Assembly: GCA_947311845.1 (NCBI GenBank)
Contig: CAMZMU010000063.1
Coordinates: 55,551,618 to 55,615,617 of the forward strand
Reading direction: 5' to 3'
Origin: Poa pratensis
Lineage: Eukaryota > Streptophyta > Magnoliopsida > Poales > Poaceae
Length of the DNA: 64,000 bases
A program made the position numbers and the translations under genes. Each line of letters opens with the position of its first letter. Position 1 is the first letter of the stretch. Shown here piece after piece: positions 39,911 through 51,684 of the stretch. The notes below the pieces were generated by a model, which was not told where the DNA came from, searched no databases, and was given only the letters and a program-made list of their open reading frames with translations.

Positions 39911-41044
39911 CTGTAGCCCCCTCCCCCCCAAACCCTTGTCGGTGTTGCTGGAGGCGATGTTGTGGGGTTGTAGCTTTTGGTGCGATATTAGATGGCGGTC
40001 TTATTGATCTAAAGTGGATGCTATCACTTCTAGATCAAGTACATGAGTCCTCTTTCTCATCACTTGCAATTTTCATGTGGAGGATATCTCCGCCCAACTG
40101 TGGAGCTCTTCGGGCAGAAGAGCGACCCCATGGATCAATGTCGTCTGCTTATCAAACCTATCAGCGTTGGGTCCTCTACTTCCTCCTATCCATTATGTCG
40201 CCTACCTTCAGTGCAAGATGTGGGTGGAATCGCAGCAACTGTGTCATCCCAAGTGGTGTAGTCCTCGGTGGCGTCATGATCACTTCGCCTAACTTCAGGC
40301 CTAGTTGCATTTTTGTTTGGGCCCGTTTGCTCGTTGTGTGGTGTTTCCGTCTACCAGATGAGGACATGAGAGGAGACACCCCTACCTTTTTCTTTATATG
40401 GGATGACTGTGTTGTTTGTTCTAAATAGCCTTTTCCAAAGCTTTCAATTTATTCGGATCCGTGGAAAAATTTCAACCACTTCTATCCCCTCGGGGTATAG
40501 CCAAGCCCGTTGATGTTTTTGAGAGCACAAAAACCAACACCAGTGGTGTTTATGTGCTCTTAAAAACGCTAACAACATTGGTGGGATTTCAAGGGGCAGA
40601 AGTGGTTGAATGTTTTTCAGTAGGCCATAAGTGGTTACAAGTTTTGCGAAGGACCGTTCAGAGTAACCAACGCGGAATGAGTCCTTAGATAATCTCCACC
40701 GCACCCCCGGAGTTTTGTCCGACTCACATGTCCTTAGATACTCGGTTTGGGGGTGTCCTTAGATACCCGGTTTGGGGGTGTCAAACACATGTCCGGTTCA
40801 AGGGGTGGTGGGGCGGTGGGGGGTGGGTGGGTGGGGGGGGGGGGGGGGGGTGGGCATGGCGTTTTCAGTTGCACTTCCCAAACAACCACCCTATCTCTTT
40901 TCCACATTTTGAACATTTTGTTCATATTTGTCTCTCGAGTGTAGGAAAAAATTGATTACGTAGTCTAATAATAATTTAAACATAGGAAAATAGTTATTAC
41001 AATAATTCAAATTAGAATTCGGCAAGTTCTAGTAAACAACATGT
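39911..41044. other. Unrecognised stretch with a short direct repeat and a G run
   Basis: No gene recognised. CCTTAGATAC.CGGTTTGGGG repeats in tandem at 40732-40782, and an 18-G run lies at 40833-40850 inside G-rich sequence. Confidence 0.4.
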
Positions 41045-41690
41045 GACACTCGAAATACTCGTGTGCTCTAAATGCCCACAGGTGCACGACTAGATCATTT
41101 TGCAGTTGACCATGAATTGTTTCATCACGAAGTTGTTGATGCATGGTGAGGAAATCATCAAACTTGGGCGACACACCCTGATGTGGATCAGCAAGAGGTT
41201 CTTGTACACAAACTGTTGATCAAGCACCATATTAACATATCGTTGGTTCTTGCTCGCTCTTGATGATCATTTTGTGCACGATAACACAACATTCATGATT
41301 TTCCGCATCTGATTTAACGATCATGATAGATAATGGTACCTGCCAGCTGCAAGCAAACCGATCTTGGAACACATTAAATACCCGCTTCACATCTTTTTGG
41401 ACACTCTATTGTCTTTTTGTAAAGTGAGAGTTTGCTTCATCAACAGGGTTGCAAACTGTCTTCACAAATGTCGAGTTCACCTAGTAGGTAGTACCCTTGT
41501 CGTATTTGTGGCTTTTAATTTCGTAGTTGAACTCCGAAGTTTGGCCTGCAGCGAATCTCACAAACCAGGAGTATTGCAGCATGTTCATGTCATTCCGAGA
41601 AAAATGTGTGCCAAATCCACGTGTCTGTACAAATCCCTTGTTGTAGCGCACGAGCGCCGAAGCAGTCCCACTGACTAGTGTGCAGGGCAG
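41045..41690 (-). pseudogene. PIF/Harbinger transposase (DDE nuclease) remnant
   Basis: The minus strand reads, with stops and frame changes: SRNDMNMLQYSWF, EFNYEIKSHKYDKG, STFVKTV, then QKDVKRVFNVFQDRFA, HKMIIKSEQE and, further left, LRDETIHGQLQNDLVVHLWA. These match in order the C-terminal half of plant Harbinger nucleases (DDE_Tnp_4 type), including the ARKDVERAFGVLQ and LQNDLV blocks. At least two in-frame stops and one shift show it is dead. Its N-terminal half was lost at the retroinsertion on the right. The TIRs were not found. Confidence 0.75.
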
Positions 41691-41704
41691 GTACAATCCA
41701 GCTC

Positions 41705-42467
41705 TTTTTTTTTTGATAACGTACATACTTGTATTCATACGGATAAGAGTACAAAGCACAACCAAGTACACGCAAAGAGAGAAAACAAGAAACGGCAGCA
41801 CTGGCTTCTACCATCTTCAACCTCAAGATCTCCAGACGCACTGGCCTTCCACCGCCGAAGCCGTCGAAGGATCCAGCCACCTAGAACGATCACCCTTGGA
41901 GCAGAAGAACTTCTAGCCCGAAGGCGTTGGCGAACCGCATCATCCACCAGCTCCGAAGAACAGGATCTGCAACCTCTGATCGAACATCGGCCGGGGGCAC
42001 CCCCCGAGCTCAGACTACTCCAGATCTGTGGACAGCGCCACAGATCCTCCACCTTCACGCCGCATCCCTGCACAGTCGCCGTCTTGAGTCCCCTCTTCCG
42101 GCTCCCTGTACACTCGCCACCACCCTGCTGCCACCGCCGGGAAGAACAGCAGCAAGGGGATGACTCACCTGCAGCCCGGCAACGTCGTCGAGGACGACGC
42201 CGGAACAGGGGGGGGGGGGGGGGCGCAGAGCACCAAAAGGTCGACGCCGGCGACCCCACCACGCCAGCGCCGCCCAAAAGCCCTAAAACTACTCGCCGGA
42301 ACGCCGATCCGGGGATTCCCCACCCTCCCGCCGCCGCAGCGGCCGGCGGAGGGAGAGGGATCCCGCGGATACGCCGGCGGCCGCTGGGGAAATCCGGGTT
42401 GCCCCCAATTCGCCTCTGAGCAACAGTAGAGAGAGGGAGGATTCCAGAAATAACGCGAGTGTGGCTC
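41705..42467 (-). mobile_element. Retroinsertion with poly(A) tail and 14-bp target duplication (truncated LINE/SINE-like)
   Basis: GTACAATCCAGCTC occurs at 41691-41704 and again at 42468-42481, a perfect 14-bp duplication. The inserted DNA begins on the plus strand with a T run (41705-41714), which is the poly(A) tail of a minus-strand copy. The part next to the tail (ATCCGTATGAATACAAGTAT region) looks like a plant LINE 3' end. The 5' part (42000-42430) is GC-rich with a 16-G run at 42208-42223. A 180-codon minus frame (41735-42277) is open but has no recognised domain. No reverse transcriptase is present. Confidence 0.75.
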
Positions 42468-42481
42468 GTACAATCCAGCTC

Positions 42482-42822
42482 GACTCAGCGCGTGCTGCGG
42501 CCACGCCGGCAGGGCCTTTCAGCGATCTACAGAGGAGTAGCTCGTGCACCACCTCATACACCACCACGAGTGGCCCACACGATGTGGAAGCAGAACGCCC
42601 AGCATTGCCATGAACCAAGTCCACAGTGCTCTGCAACGAAAAGAGAAGCCCACGCCTCTACAAATCGGCAGCGCTCACGAACGAACCCGCCCCCAATATC
42701 CCCAATTCCTAGCCACCGAACACGTCACTGTACGCTCTCCGATTGCTCAATCATCTCCAGCAAAAGAGAGATCTCACCAGCTAATTCGGTTCCTCGTTCG
42801 ATTCGTGTGAGTCTCTCCCGCG
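42482..42822 (+). promoter_or_regulatory. 5' flank of the AVT3-like gene
   Basis: 340 bp between the retroinsertion and the start codon, holding the probable promoter and leader. No TATA box is clear. The retroinsertion therefore lies within about 360 bp of the coding region. Confidence 0.4.
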
Positions 42823-44094
42823 ATGGGGTTCGATAAGGAGGCGAGCTCCTCGTCCTCCGGGCTCGACGCGGCGGCGCTGCTGCCGCGGCACGGCGGGAGC
42901 GGCAAGGCGCACCTGTCGTCGCAGCCCAAGACCTTCGCCAACGTCTTCATCGCGGTGGTCGGGTCGGGCGTGCTGGGCCTCCCCTACACCTTCTCCCGCA
43001 CGGGCTGGGCGGCGGGCTCCGTCCTGCTCCTCGCCGTCGCCGCGCTCACCTACCACTGCATGATGCTGCTCGTCGCCTGCCGCCGCCGCCTCGCCGACGA
43101 GCACCCCAAGATCGCCTCCTTCGGGGACCTGGGCGCCGCCGTGTACGGCGCCGCGGGCCGGCACACCGTCGACGCCATGCTCGTGCTCAGCCAGGCCAGC
43201 TTCTGCGTCGGCTACCTCATCTTCATCGCCAACACCCTGGCGCACCTCTACCCCATCGAGGACTCCTCCGCGTCCTCCCTGCTCCTCACGGCCAAGGCGC
43301 TCTTCATCTGGGCCATGCTGCCGTTCCAGCTGGGGCTCAACTCCATCAGGACGCTCACGCTCCTCGCCCCGCTCAGCATCTTCGCCGACGTCGTGGATCT
43401 CGGCGCCATGGGCGTCGTCCTCGGCCAGGACGTGTCCATTTGGCTCGCCGAGAAGCCACCCGTGTTCGCCTTCGGTGGCCCCGCCGAGATCCTCTACGGC
43501 CTCGGCGTCGCCGTGTACGCCTTCGAGGGCATCGGCATGGTGCTGCCGCTGGAGGCGGAGGCCGCGGACAAGCGCAAGTTCGGCGGCACGCTCGGGCTGT
43601 CCATGGCGTTCATCGCCGTCATGTACGGGCTGTTCGGCGCCATGGGCTACCTGGCATTCGGCGCGTCCACGCGGGACATCATCACCACCAACCTCGGCGC
43701 CGGGTGGCTGTCGGTCACCGTGCAGCTCGGCCTCTGCATCAACCTCTTCTTCACCATGCCCGTCATGATGAACCCCGTCTACGAGGTCGCCGAGCGCCTG
43801 CTCCACGGGAAGCGCTACGCCTGGTGGCTCCGGTGGATCCTTGTCGTCTTCGTCGGGCTCATGGCGATGCTCGTGCCCAACTTCGCCGACTTCCTCTCCC
43901 TCGTCGGGAGCAGCGTATGCGTCCTGCTCGGGTTCGTGCTGCCTGCCGCGTTCCACCTCAAGGTGCTGGGCGCCGAGATCGGGTGGCCTGGGCTTGTCAG
44001 CGACGTGGCTATCATCGTCGTTGGGCTCGCGCTTTCCTTCTCGGGGACATGGACGTCGCTCGCGCAAATGTTCTCCGGTTCCCCCAACGCGTAA
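42823..44094 (+). CDS. AVT3: Vacuolar amino acid transporter, AVT3 type
   Basis: A 423-aa membrane protein in one exon, Aa_trans (AAAP) family. The start MGFDKEASSSSS is followed by a ~35-residue soluble N-terminus. The first transmembrane segment carries the family motif KTFANVFIAVVGSGVLGLPY (about 36-55). Later segments include QASFCVGYLIFIANTLAHLY, VYAFEGIGMVLPLE (about 231-244), AMGYLAFG, and MNPVYEVAERLLHGKRYAWW before the last hydrophobic helices; about 10-11 TM segments in total. Arabidopsis AVT3 proteins export neutral amino acids from the vacuole; the same role is inferred. The coding region is very GC-rich, which is why a long open frame (42781-44067) also exists on the opposite strand; that is not a gene. 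A 3' fragment is duplicated at 54420-54660. Confidence 0.92.
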   Translation: MGFDKEASSSSSGLDAAALLPRHGGSGKAHLSSQPKTFANVFIAVVGSGVLGLPYTFSRTGWAAGSVLLLAVAALTYHCMMLLVACRRRLADEHPKIASFGDLGAAVYGAAGRHTVDAMLVLSQASFCVGYLIFIANTLAHLYPIEDSSASSLLLTAKALFIWAMLPFQLGLNSIRTLTLLAPLSIFADVVDLGAMGVVLGQDVSIWLAEKPPVFAFGGPAEILYGLGVAVYAFEGIGMVLPLEAEAADKRKFGGTLGLSMAFIAVMYGLFGAMGYLAFGASTRDIITTNLGAGWLSVTVQLGLCINLFFTMPVMMNPVYEVAERLLHGKRYAWWLRWILVVFVGLMAMLVPNFADFLSLVGSSVCVLLGFVLPAAFHLKVLGAEIGWPGLVSDVAIIVVGLALSFSGTWTSLAQMFSGSPNA

Positions 44095-44584
44095 GCATCT
44101 ACAAGGTCATTCGGAAGGAGTCCCATTCGGAATGCTCGCTCGAGTGTACTACATTATTGAGCGATACAGAGAGACACGGCCAATTCAGCTAGCATGTTGA
44201 CTTTGGCAAAAAAGGCCTCAAGAGACAAATGGCATAGGTCCTCCATTGGCAAATATGTATTGTAGATGCCCCAAAAGATTGCGATGGCGAATCCGTGTAT
44301 TGTACAAGAATTTTTATGTAACTGTGCAAGACATTCTTTTGTTAAGGAGGTTGGTGCATAATCAAGAGGGAGTTTGCCTGGTTCTGAAAGGATGTATTGC
44401 CAACTGTGTGTCATGGAAGATTTTGTTTTTCTTGATACAAGATCTCGTTTTGTTCTACTGTATTTCAGTGTGATATGTTGAGTTCTCCAATGGATGGATA
44501 TAGTTACCTTCGGCATGGTATGCTTGAATCTCCTCTTTGAACCATCAATTTTTTAAAAACTGGGTGTGTATTACTCAAATATCA
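44095..44584 (+). other. Probable 3' UTR and spacer of AVT3
   Basis: AT-richer sequence after the stop; no gene. Confidence 0.4.
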
Positions 44585-44586
44585 TA

Positions 44587-44745
44587 CTCCCTCCGTATCA
44601 TAATATATATGTTTTAGGTATTTCAATACAGACTACATACGGAGCAAAATGAATGAATCGACACACTAAAGTACTTCTATATACACCCATATATTATCCA
44701 TATTGGAATGCCTAAAACATTTTATATTACGATGCACAGAGGAAG
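44587..44745. mobile_element. Stowaway MITE
   Basis: CTCCCTCCGTATCATAATAT at the left, mirrored by ATATTACGATGCACAGAGGAAG at the right, TA at both borders, 159 bp. Confidence 0.85.
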
Positions 44746-44749
44746 TAGT

Positions 44750-45780
44750 TATTACAGCTTTCGCTATAATCTCTATGATACGGCTCCAACTCGCAGGGCG
44801 GAACCACATTCAGTAACACACCCTCACACCAAACACTACGACCAATCCTTGCTAATTCATGTGCCACACAGTTACAAGACCATTCAACTTTCTGAATTTT
44901 GTACTCAGGGAGTCAGGGAGATGAGCATGCAGATACTTAGAGTCAGCTGAGATGAAAGAAAAATGTCATCTGCTTCCTTCTATCATCTTCAGATCATTCA
45001 GCATAGTCTCATTATCACATTCAATATACACTGGATTAATTCCCACCGGAATGATAGCTCTTATACTTTCTCAGATTGCAATTGCTTCAGCTGTTTCAAC
45101 AGATTGACAACACGGAATTATCCCCCAGGCCGAGAGCACCACCTTCCCTTCATGATCTCTTAGCACAGCGCCCCACGATCCATTATTTTCATCATTTAGA
45201 TAGTTGGCATCCACATTTACCTTGTGCCAGACTAGTTTAGGCGTAGTCGAGAACCCCTTCGGTTTCTTGGTTTGCTTTGGTGCCTACACTCACAACTTTG
45301 TAGTCTCTTTCAAGATCAGGGTCTTTAACATGTACTCCATCGCCAAAAATTGAATTAAAGAAGCTGATTGCTCTATACTACACTTTCCATCGCCAAAAAT
45401 TGAATTATTTCTCAAATGCCAAGTCCGCCACCAAAGAAACCGAAGTTTTGCTTTCATGTCATCGGTGCACTGGTTCAGAAGAATGAGCACTCAATTGTCC
45501 CCTCTAAATCGAAACATTTCTTCCGGTGGTAGCGACCAGACATTTCTAAGACATTGCCTTAGTGCCGTTGCTTTTGTACAGGTCACTACTGCATGATGAG
45601 TCGTTTCAGGCTCCTTGCCGCACATAGTACATGTAGGCAGGCTTTCCATTTTCCTCCTGCAGCGATGCACTTGAACTCCTAGGATATTTTGTGAGTCTAC
45701 ATGATGAGGTATACATAAAAAAGGTGCGGGTTGACTATAATTTTCCATTCCGGCAACCGATTTTGTGTTCCGTTAACTAT
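44750..45780 (-). pseudogene. LINE ORF2 C-terminal remnant (zinc-binding and RNase H region)
   Basis: In minus-strand order: a zinc-binding segment of reverse transcriptase (CTMCGKEPETTHHAVVTC, about 45570-45650), the linker KAKLRFLWWRTWHLRNNSIF (about 45400-45460), then RNase H-like pieces (DGSWGAVLRD, VETAEAIAI, YIECDNETML at about 45000-45190). These are separated by stops and shifts. The RT domain is missing, so the copy is 5'-truncated and decayed. Confidence 0.75.
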
Positions 45781-46302
45781 AACTCTTCAATCTCATGTTT
45801 AAGTTTGGCCTTATTTTAGACGAATTTTGTAAAATTCATCATCACGATCGATCGTTACAAATTTCTTTTGATCACTAGCTTCATCTCGTTGTTTCAGACA
45901 ACTCACATGTTGTAAGTTTTTAATTCGATGATCACATACAAAGTGATAGCAATGGTGACCGTGTGAGTTAAATTCAACATGTTGAGAAGAGATGAGAAAA
46001 ACCATCAGTGCACAACCAAACACCCAAACTTGCGTCACAAGAGCCGAGAGCACATAGATGCAACTAAACACACCGCTTATGTCTCTGCTCTCATGCAACG
46101 CAAGGCAATGTGGATAATTAAATAAGTTGCACAAGTGGCTCCAAGCGTGCATGAGGCGAAACAAACTCACCTTAACCATGTGCCAAAAGGGACTCGGAAG
46201 CATGCAAACAATCCCTAGGTCTGGCATCCTCGCCAAAAAAAAGTTACTGTGATTGTGTAAACCAGTGAATAAGTGAACAAAATTTGACGATTGTTCATGT
46301 TA
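45781..46302. other. Unassigned sequence
   Basis: A 141-codon minus-strand ORF (45811-46236) is open but matches nothing I recognise and has Cys/His-rich, non-repetitive composition. Treated as chance or a very diverged repeat. Confidence 0.3.
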
Positions 46303-46307
46303 GTGAG

Positions 46308-47923
46308 TGAAGGGAATCGTATGTAGAAAACAAAAAATTTCCTAACAACGATAACCTTAAACTAGGCAAGATCTAATACTATGCAGATATAGAGTAACGG
46401 AGGAGAGCGATATACATACCCTTGTAGACCGATAGTGGGGATTACGCTCCCGCAACAAGCGTTGTTGGTGAAGCCGACGTAGCCGACCTCGAGGTCGTGA
46501 AGATGAACTCCTTCAAGCGCCCCAAGTGTGACGCCTCGCAGAGCTTACACACGTACGGAGAAGATGACGACCTCCGGGCTCCGATCCAGCCGAGCAGCGG
46601 AAGTAGAAGACTTGGACCGGAGATACCAGCAGCACGGCGGTGTGCGTATGGTGGAGAAAACCTCAACCGTGCGCAGCCCCAATTGTGGAGTCACGTCTAA
46701 ACGGAAGAGAGAGAGAGAGAATGGTGCAATTTCAAAGGCATGGGGGCACCCCTATTTAAAGGTGGAGGAAGGCAGCCAACTTTGCTGGCCTGGCCATGTG
46801 GGACTATTCCCACATGGCCAGCCGCACCATGGCTGGTGCGCCGGCCCTCCCCTCCCTCTCCCTTTGGGGTTTCGGCCCCCTATGGGCCTTGACCGGAGGT
46901 CAAAGGCCCATTTAGGTGGGGCTGCCTTTAAAATTCAAAAATAAATAAAATAAAAATATATTTAATTATTAATTACACTAATTAATATTAAATACATATT
47001 ATTTAATTTATTCTGTCTCCGAAAACTATTTTGTCGACCCCCGAACTTCATCAGAATTGACCCGGAACAATTCCGGTGTTCTTCTCTCTATTTTCTTTTC
47101 TGCGTCCAATCTAAATAAACATGACCTACCCTTAAGTGTGACACCCTAGCGGTTCGGGAACACTCCAGACATGATCGAGAACCCTTCTCCGATCAATGAC
47201 TATCAGGGAGATCTGGATGGCTATGATAGTCTCCGTGCGTTCATGAAATAACTTTTATCGTTCGAACCTTAGACGTCGAGTCTCAGGCCTTTTGCCATGC
47301 GATACTTAGTTTGTCCGAGACTCGATCTCCGGTATCATGATACCGAGCTTGATCTCGTTACTTGACAATACTATCTTTACTCGTCTGTGATATTACATCC
47401 CCGTGACCTAGTCACATGCTTGCAAGCTCATTGATGCAATCTCACCGAGTGGGCCCAGAGTATCTATCCTGCTATGCGGATTGGCAAATCCCGCTCTTGA
47501 TCCCTCGCCTCAACATACTTCCTTCCGATATCCGAGAGGGACACCTTTATTGTCATCCTATATAAGACATGGCATTTGATGCAATCAAAGTATCTTTCAA
47601 AAATAGCAATTAGAGTTGATCTCACGGTTAAAGGTGTAATGACTACGTCCTACGAATATTGGGTGTGTGTCCATCACATCATTCACCTAATGATTGACTC
47701 CATTGTCAACTGACATAAATGTCACATGATCGGGAAACCTGAATCATCAATCGCACAACAGATTAGTATAGAGGCTACTAGGGACCTGGTTGTTTACGTA
47801 TCACACGTGTATCAATGTTTCCGCTTAATACAGTTATAGCATGATACAAAAACATATTATGAACAATCGAGATATGACAAATAAAATATTTTTATTAATT
47901 GCCTCTAGGGCATATCTCCAACA
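46308..47923 (-). mobile_element. Solo LTR, copia BARE/Angela/WIS type, minus strand
   Basis: Read on the minus strand it opens TGTTGGAGATATGCCCTAGA, the signature start of BARE/Angela/WIS LTRs, and closes ...CGATTCCCTTCA. A 5-bp duplication GTGAG lies at 46303-46307 and 47924-47928. No internal domain is left, so this is a solo LTR formed by LTR-LTR recombination. A GA run lies at 46699-46712. Confidence 0.85.
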
Positions 47924-47928
47924 GTGAG

Positions 47929-48146
47929 ATCACTCGTCCTCGGCCGGTCACATCAATGTATGAGCTATGACAACTTTCCTTTTGTGGAACTTATCATTCG
48001 GACTTTGTATTGGTTGAAACCTCATCGTCTTTGTTACTACCAAAATGAACATCTTTGTGTTGGAGTATTTTTATGCTTGTTTGAGGGAATCACATTTTCC
48101 AAGAGAGTGTTTCGGTGGGATTCTAGTGATGACCCCAACCCAATCA
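47929..48146 (+). repeat. Duplicated host segment, copy 1 (paired with 54660-54850)
   Basis: ATGTATGAGCTATG through TTGGTTGAAACCTCATCGTC and TTTGTGTTG to CCCAACCCAATC matches 54660-54850 at high identity. A plus-strand frame MSY.FPFVELIIR.LYWLKP is open in both, but no family is recognised. Confidence 0.75.
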
Positions 48147-51100
48147 TCTATTATATACTAAAAGCAAAATGAGGGAGTTTTTCGAGGCACCACGTTAAGC
48201 CACATAGGTTAGAAATATACAATCTGTTAATTTTGATTGTGACGGTTGAGATTAAAAGATAGAAAAGTTACGTACAACTTTAACAGGTACAAATAAGTTG
48301 TCACATACCGTTTCGCAAAAGAAAAAACAGCCGGTAAACCAAATTATGTACCGTGCGCTTTAAAAAAGGAAAACAAACCACCTTCCGTATGTGCATGCGA
48401 CACCAACAGGTTATGTACGTATCACGTACACTGGCCAGAGATGAACAGCTGAGTTAATTCTCCTTGCATGCAATCCGGCAGGATATAATTATTTTATATA
48501 TAAAACCACGCGATCAGTATAATCCGGCCCGATGTATAACTAGCTAATCGATCTTGCATATATCATGTGCTCCATGTGACCCCTAGCAACAACGCTCATG
48601 CATAGATTTGTATCATGTTTTTTTAAGATTGAAGTATAAGCTATACAGGTCTTGAAGAATAACACGATCAATAGTTTCTAGCTGATAGTTTCTACAAAAT
48701 CAATTCCACTAAGTTAAAGAAAGGTGTCCGTGTTCAATACTATGAGAAAATATACTTTATCACTTAATTGAACCCAAAAGATAAAAGTTGTTCGCCGGAG
48801 TCGGTATGTTTTATTTTCTATTTAATGTATTACTTCGTTAATCTTTACTACGTCCGGCCGGCCGCAGCGCCAATTGTGCGTGTACCATACAGTGTCCCTT
48901 ATCCACCACGTATATAAATCCAGCCACCACGATGAATAAGAAAAAGATGCCACTCTTCAATTTTAGAAACAAAGAAACAAATATGTAGAGAACTCAAACA
49001 GTTGTCCAGCGTGAAAAATAGGCATGCACATTTACATACACGAAAAGTAAGAAAAAAAATCAAAGTACAAACATATATCAATATTATTGATTATGCATGT
49101 TTTTGTAATAAGAGAAGTTTCATCATAACTAAAAACCTTTCTACATGGCGATTTATGCATACCAGATTGACAACCAAACGATTATAAACGATATTGTTCG
49201 AGATCTGTTTGAGCAAGACATGAAGAGAAAATAAGATTTCCCTATTAACGACATTTAACGGGCGACGACCGATTCTCGCAGCCACAAAAACATCGACAAA
49301 AATTGACGAAATACAAGCAAAGTAAAATTATAAAATCACACATTGTAGAACTTTGGAGAGAAATGTCAAAATATGTTTTACAACATATTACACATTTTTT
49401 TTTTTTGGAAAACATCGAGTAATACCTAAATAGACATGCACTATACCCACTTACTCACACAACCTTGACGGGCGGCTACATAAGCGGAGAATTTAGGTTA
49501 ACATTTTTTTGCCTCTACCAATGAAATAATAACCCAACATGACACGGCAAATATATTATAAAACACGCAAGCTATCTCATGCGGTCCATCTTAGACCTAT
49601 TTACTTACAAGATTCAATGAACACATTTTTGTACCGCAAGATTTAAGCCTTTATTACAAAGAGTCTATGTGAACTCGGTAAAAAAAAGATGTCTCTACTC
49701 CGATTTGTGGCATTAAATAAACATGTATTCATATATTGAATAGATAAGGATTATTCGTTTACCGCTCGAAATGTCTAGATAAAAATAGCTCCATCAAAAT
49801 GTATTCGTAGGCCCAATACTGCAAAAAAAAGGATCTAGATGTCTGATATCATAATACAAAATTAAAATATGTGACCGTCAATATAGCAAAACTCTCTTTA
49901 TTTTTAAAGAACACAGTCGATATATCTTCATTTTTGTAAACATCAAACGCAAATACAAATAATCATATCGTAACGAACATAACACATCAAGTAGAACTTC
50001 ATATTTGTACTTCAAAAATCACACCAGCTATATCTTTGAATTGTACCTACATACCTCATAACCGATAGATCTTTATAATTGTACAAAAGAGTAAAACGTA
50101 CATGAATTCACCAAATTGAAATTAAACTCAACAGATCACAACTAATAGATTATATAAGTGTACCAAATAGTACAATCATCATCAAACTGTTGTATGGTGG
50201 ATCCTAATTATTACATAGACATATAAACATATACATGTTGCACCTTATCTAAAGATGTAACACTTGAAGTCGCATCAGAGGATGATTAATGAAAATTTCT
50301 CGTTATATTCTTAATTATATAGTGTCAGAAGGATTTGAGTTTATACTCAAATTGTTAGGTCGATGTTACATGGAAACACATACCTATGTGTGTGAGATAC
50401 ATAGAGTGGGGAGGGTGGAAGAGAGACAGAGAGAGCCGAGATGTGCATGAATATGAAGACTGCATGATTGGTAATAAGGACTATGAATGGACAAAGAGAA
50501 TATCATGACATAAATTATGAATACTAATAAATATGGTTGCGATTAGAAGTGAATGATAATCAATAATCTACACCAACTAAATACACTTCTTGATTTTTTT
50601 TCGTCTAATTGCCATGGTTAAATTTATTCATTAAAAAGTATTTTCCTATTCTCAACCTCATCTTTCCACTTCTCAAGATCAATTAAAATTAATAATTAGG
50701 CAAAAACATAATACCATGCATAATGATTCAAGATCACAACAAAAGTAACAACCAGCTCTATAAATGTGAATTGATTCAACATCATGATAAAACAACAACA
50801 AAAATCAATAATGTTTGTTACTAATAATTCATCACAAATCTAAAATGCATTCTATAAATGTGATATTTTATTTATCGTAACATTTCGGTGGGTACAGTTT
50901 TGTAACACATCTCATAAAGCTATAATTTTATCTACCAGTTCAATACTACTATAAAGAGCTGCCCTCGCATTTGCGAGGGCCACCATGCTAATTTTAACTA
51001 ACTATACAATATTAACTAAAGTATTTTCTGCTCTCACATTTGGAGAATTAATAAACCGTAAACTAATGATAGTCGTGAAGTTTATGTCGAAAACATGAAA

Positions 51101-51198
51101 TAACATCGACATTGATGCTAACTAAAATGGAAACTTAAGATCTTTATTAATAGCCGATGAAGATGTTGCCCGCGCAGGCGCGCGGGCCACCCTGCTAG
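48147..51198 (+). mobile_element. Helitron with preserved empty site
   Basis: The 5' end TCTATTATATACTAAAAGCA follows A at 48146. The 3' hairpin GCCCGCGCAGGCGCGCGGGC (about 51168-51187) leads to CACCCTG and CTAG at 51195-51198, then T. The paralogous segment at 54841-54865 reads CCCAATCG directly joined to TTTAGACTAAAAGC, that is, the site without the element. The interior is AT-rich with no Rep/helicase and no recognisable captured gene. Confidence 0.9.
50940..50991 (+). mobile_element. Internal Helitron 3' end abutting a 5'-like end
   Basis: A hairpin GCCCTCGCATTTGCGAGGGC (50961-50980) plus CACCATG and CTAA|T (50988-50991) is a second 3' terminus, 207 bp before the outer one. Directly upstream, TCAATACTACTATAAAGAGC resembles the 5' terminus used at 38517, making a unit of only 52 bp. 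Confidence 0.5.
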
Positions 51199-51684
51199 TT
51201 TAGACTAAAAGCATAAAGCGCACATTTTTGCAAGAGATCAGTGTTTGGGTGGTCATAAAGTAAGCTGGTGTTCGCACCCGTTGACTCTTTTGGTGCAGTG
51301 CGTTACTTAGTGCGTGCACCTGATTTCTTCTACTCATTTTACTAAATCTCCTTCATCCCGTGATAAGCTCTACACAAAACAGATGCACATCGACGATGTG
51401 ATTCATTCTTTCGATCGATTCCAAGTTTTGTTAACCGTACTTTTTTGTTTCATGTTTATGTTTGGAGCGTTTTCAGATATATTTTGTAAAATTCTTCTCA
51501 CATGGACGATCTTTTTAAAATGTCTTTGTATGCATGTTCCAAGTTTTTTATTTGTGGCTCATAGACGAACTAGTGATGAGTTATTTATCTCCCTCGCGCT
51601 AACTTAGTTGGGTCTATTTCTTTATGTAACTCCTCTCTCTCTCTGAGTCTACATGATGAGGTCTACATAAAATAGTCTAATCAA
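51199..51684. other. Host sequence right of the Helitron
   Basis: Begins TTTAGACTAAAAGCATAAAG, shared with 54851-54878, then diverges. No gene recognised. About 30 bp near 51645 resembles part of the LINE at 45692. Confidence 0.4.

Noticed and set aside
42781..44067. 428-codon open frame on the minus strand opposite AVT3
   Set aside because: It mirrors a very GC-rich plus-strand gene with strong membrane-protein features. The antisense product is Asp/Glu/Gly/His-rich low complexity, an expected side effect of codon bias.
45692..45720. About 28 bp shared with 51645-51672
   Set aside because: Lies within LINE coding sequence on one side; too short to infer a separate duplication.
45811..46236. 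141-codon minus-strand ORF as a gene
   Set aside because: No recognisable family and no splice or promoter context; lies between a decayed LINE and a solo LTR.
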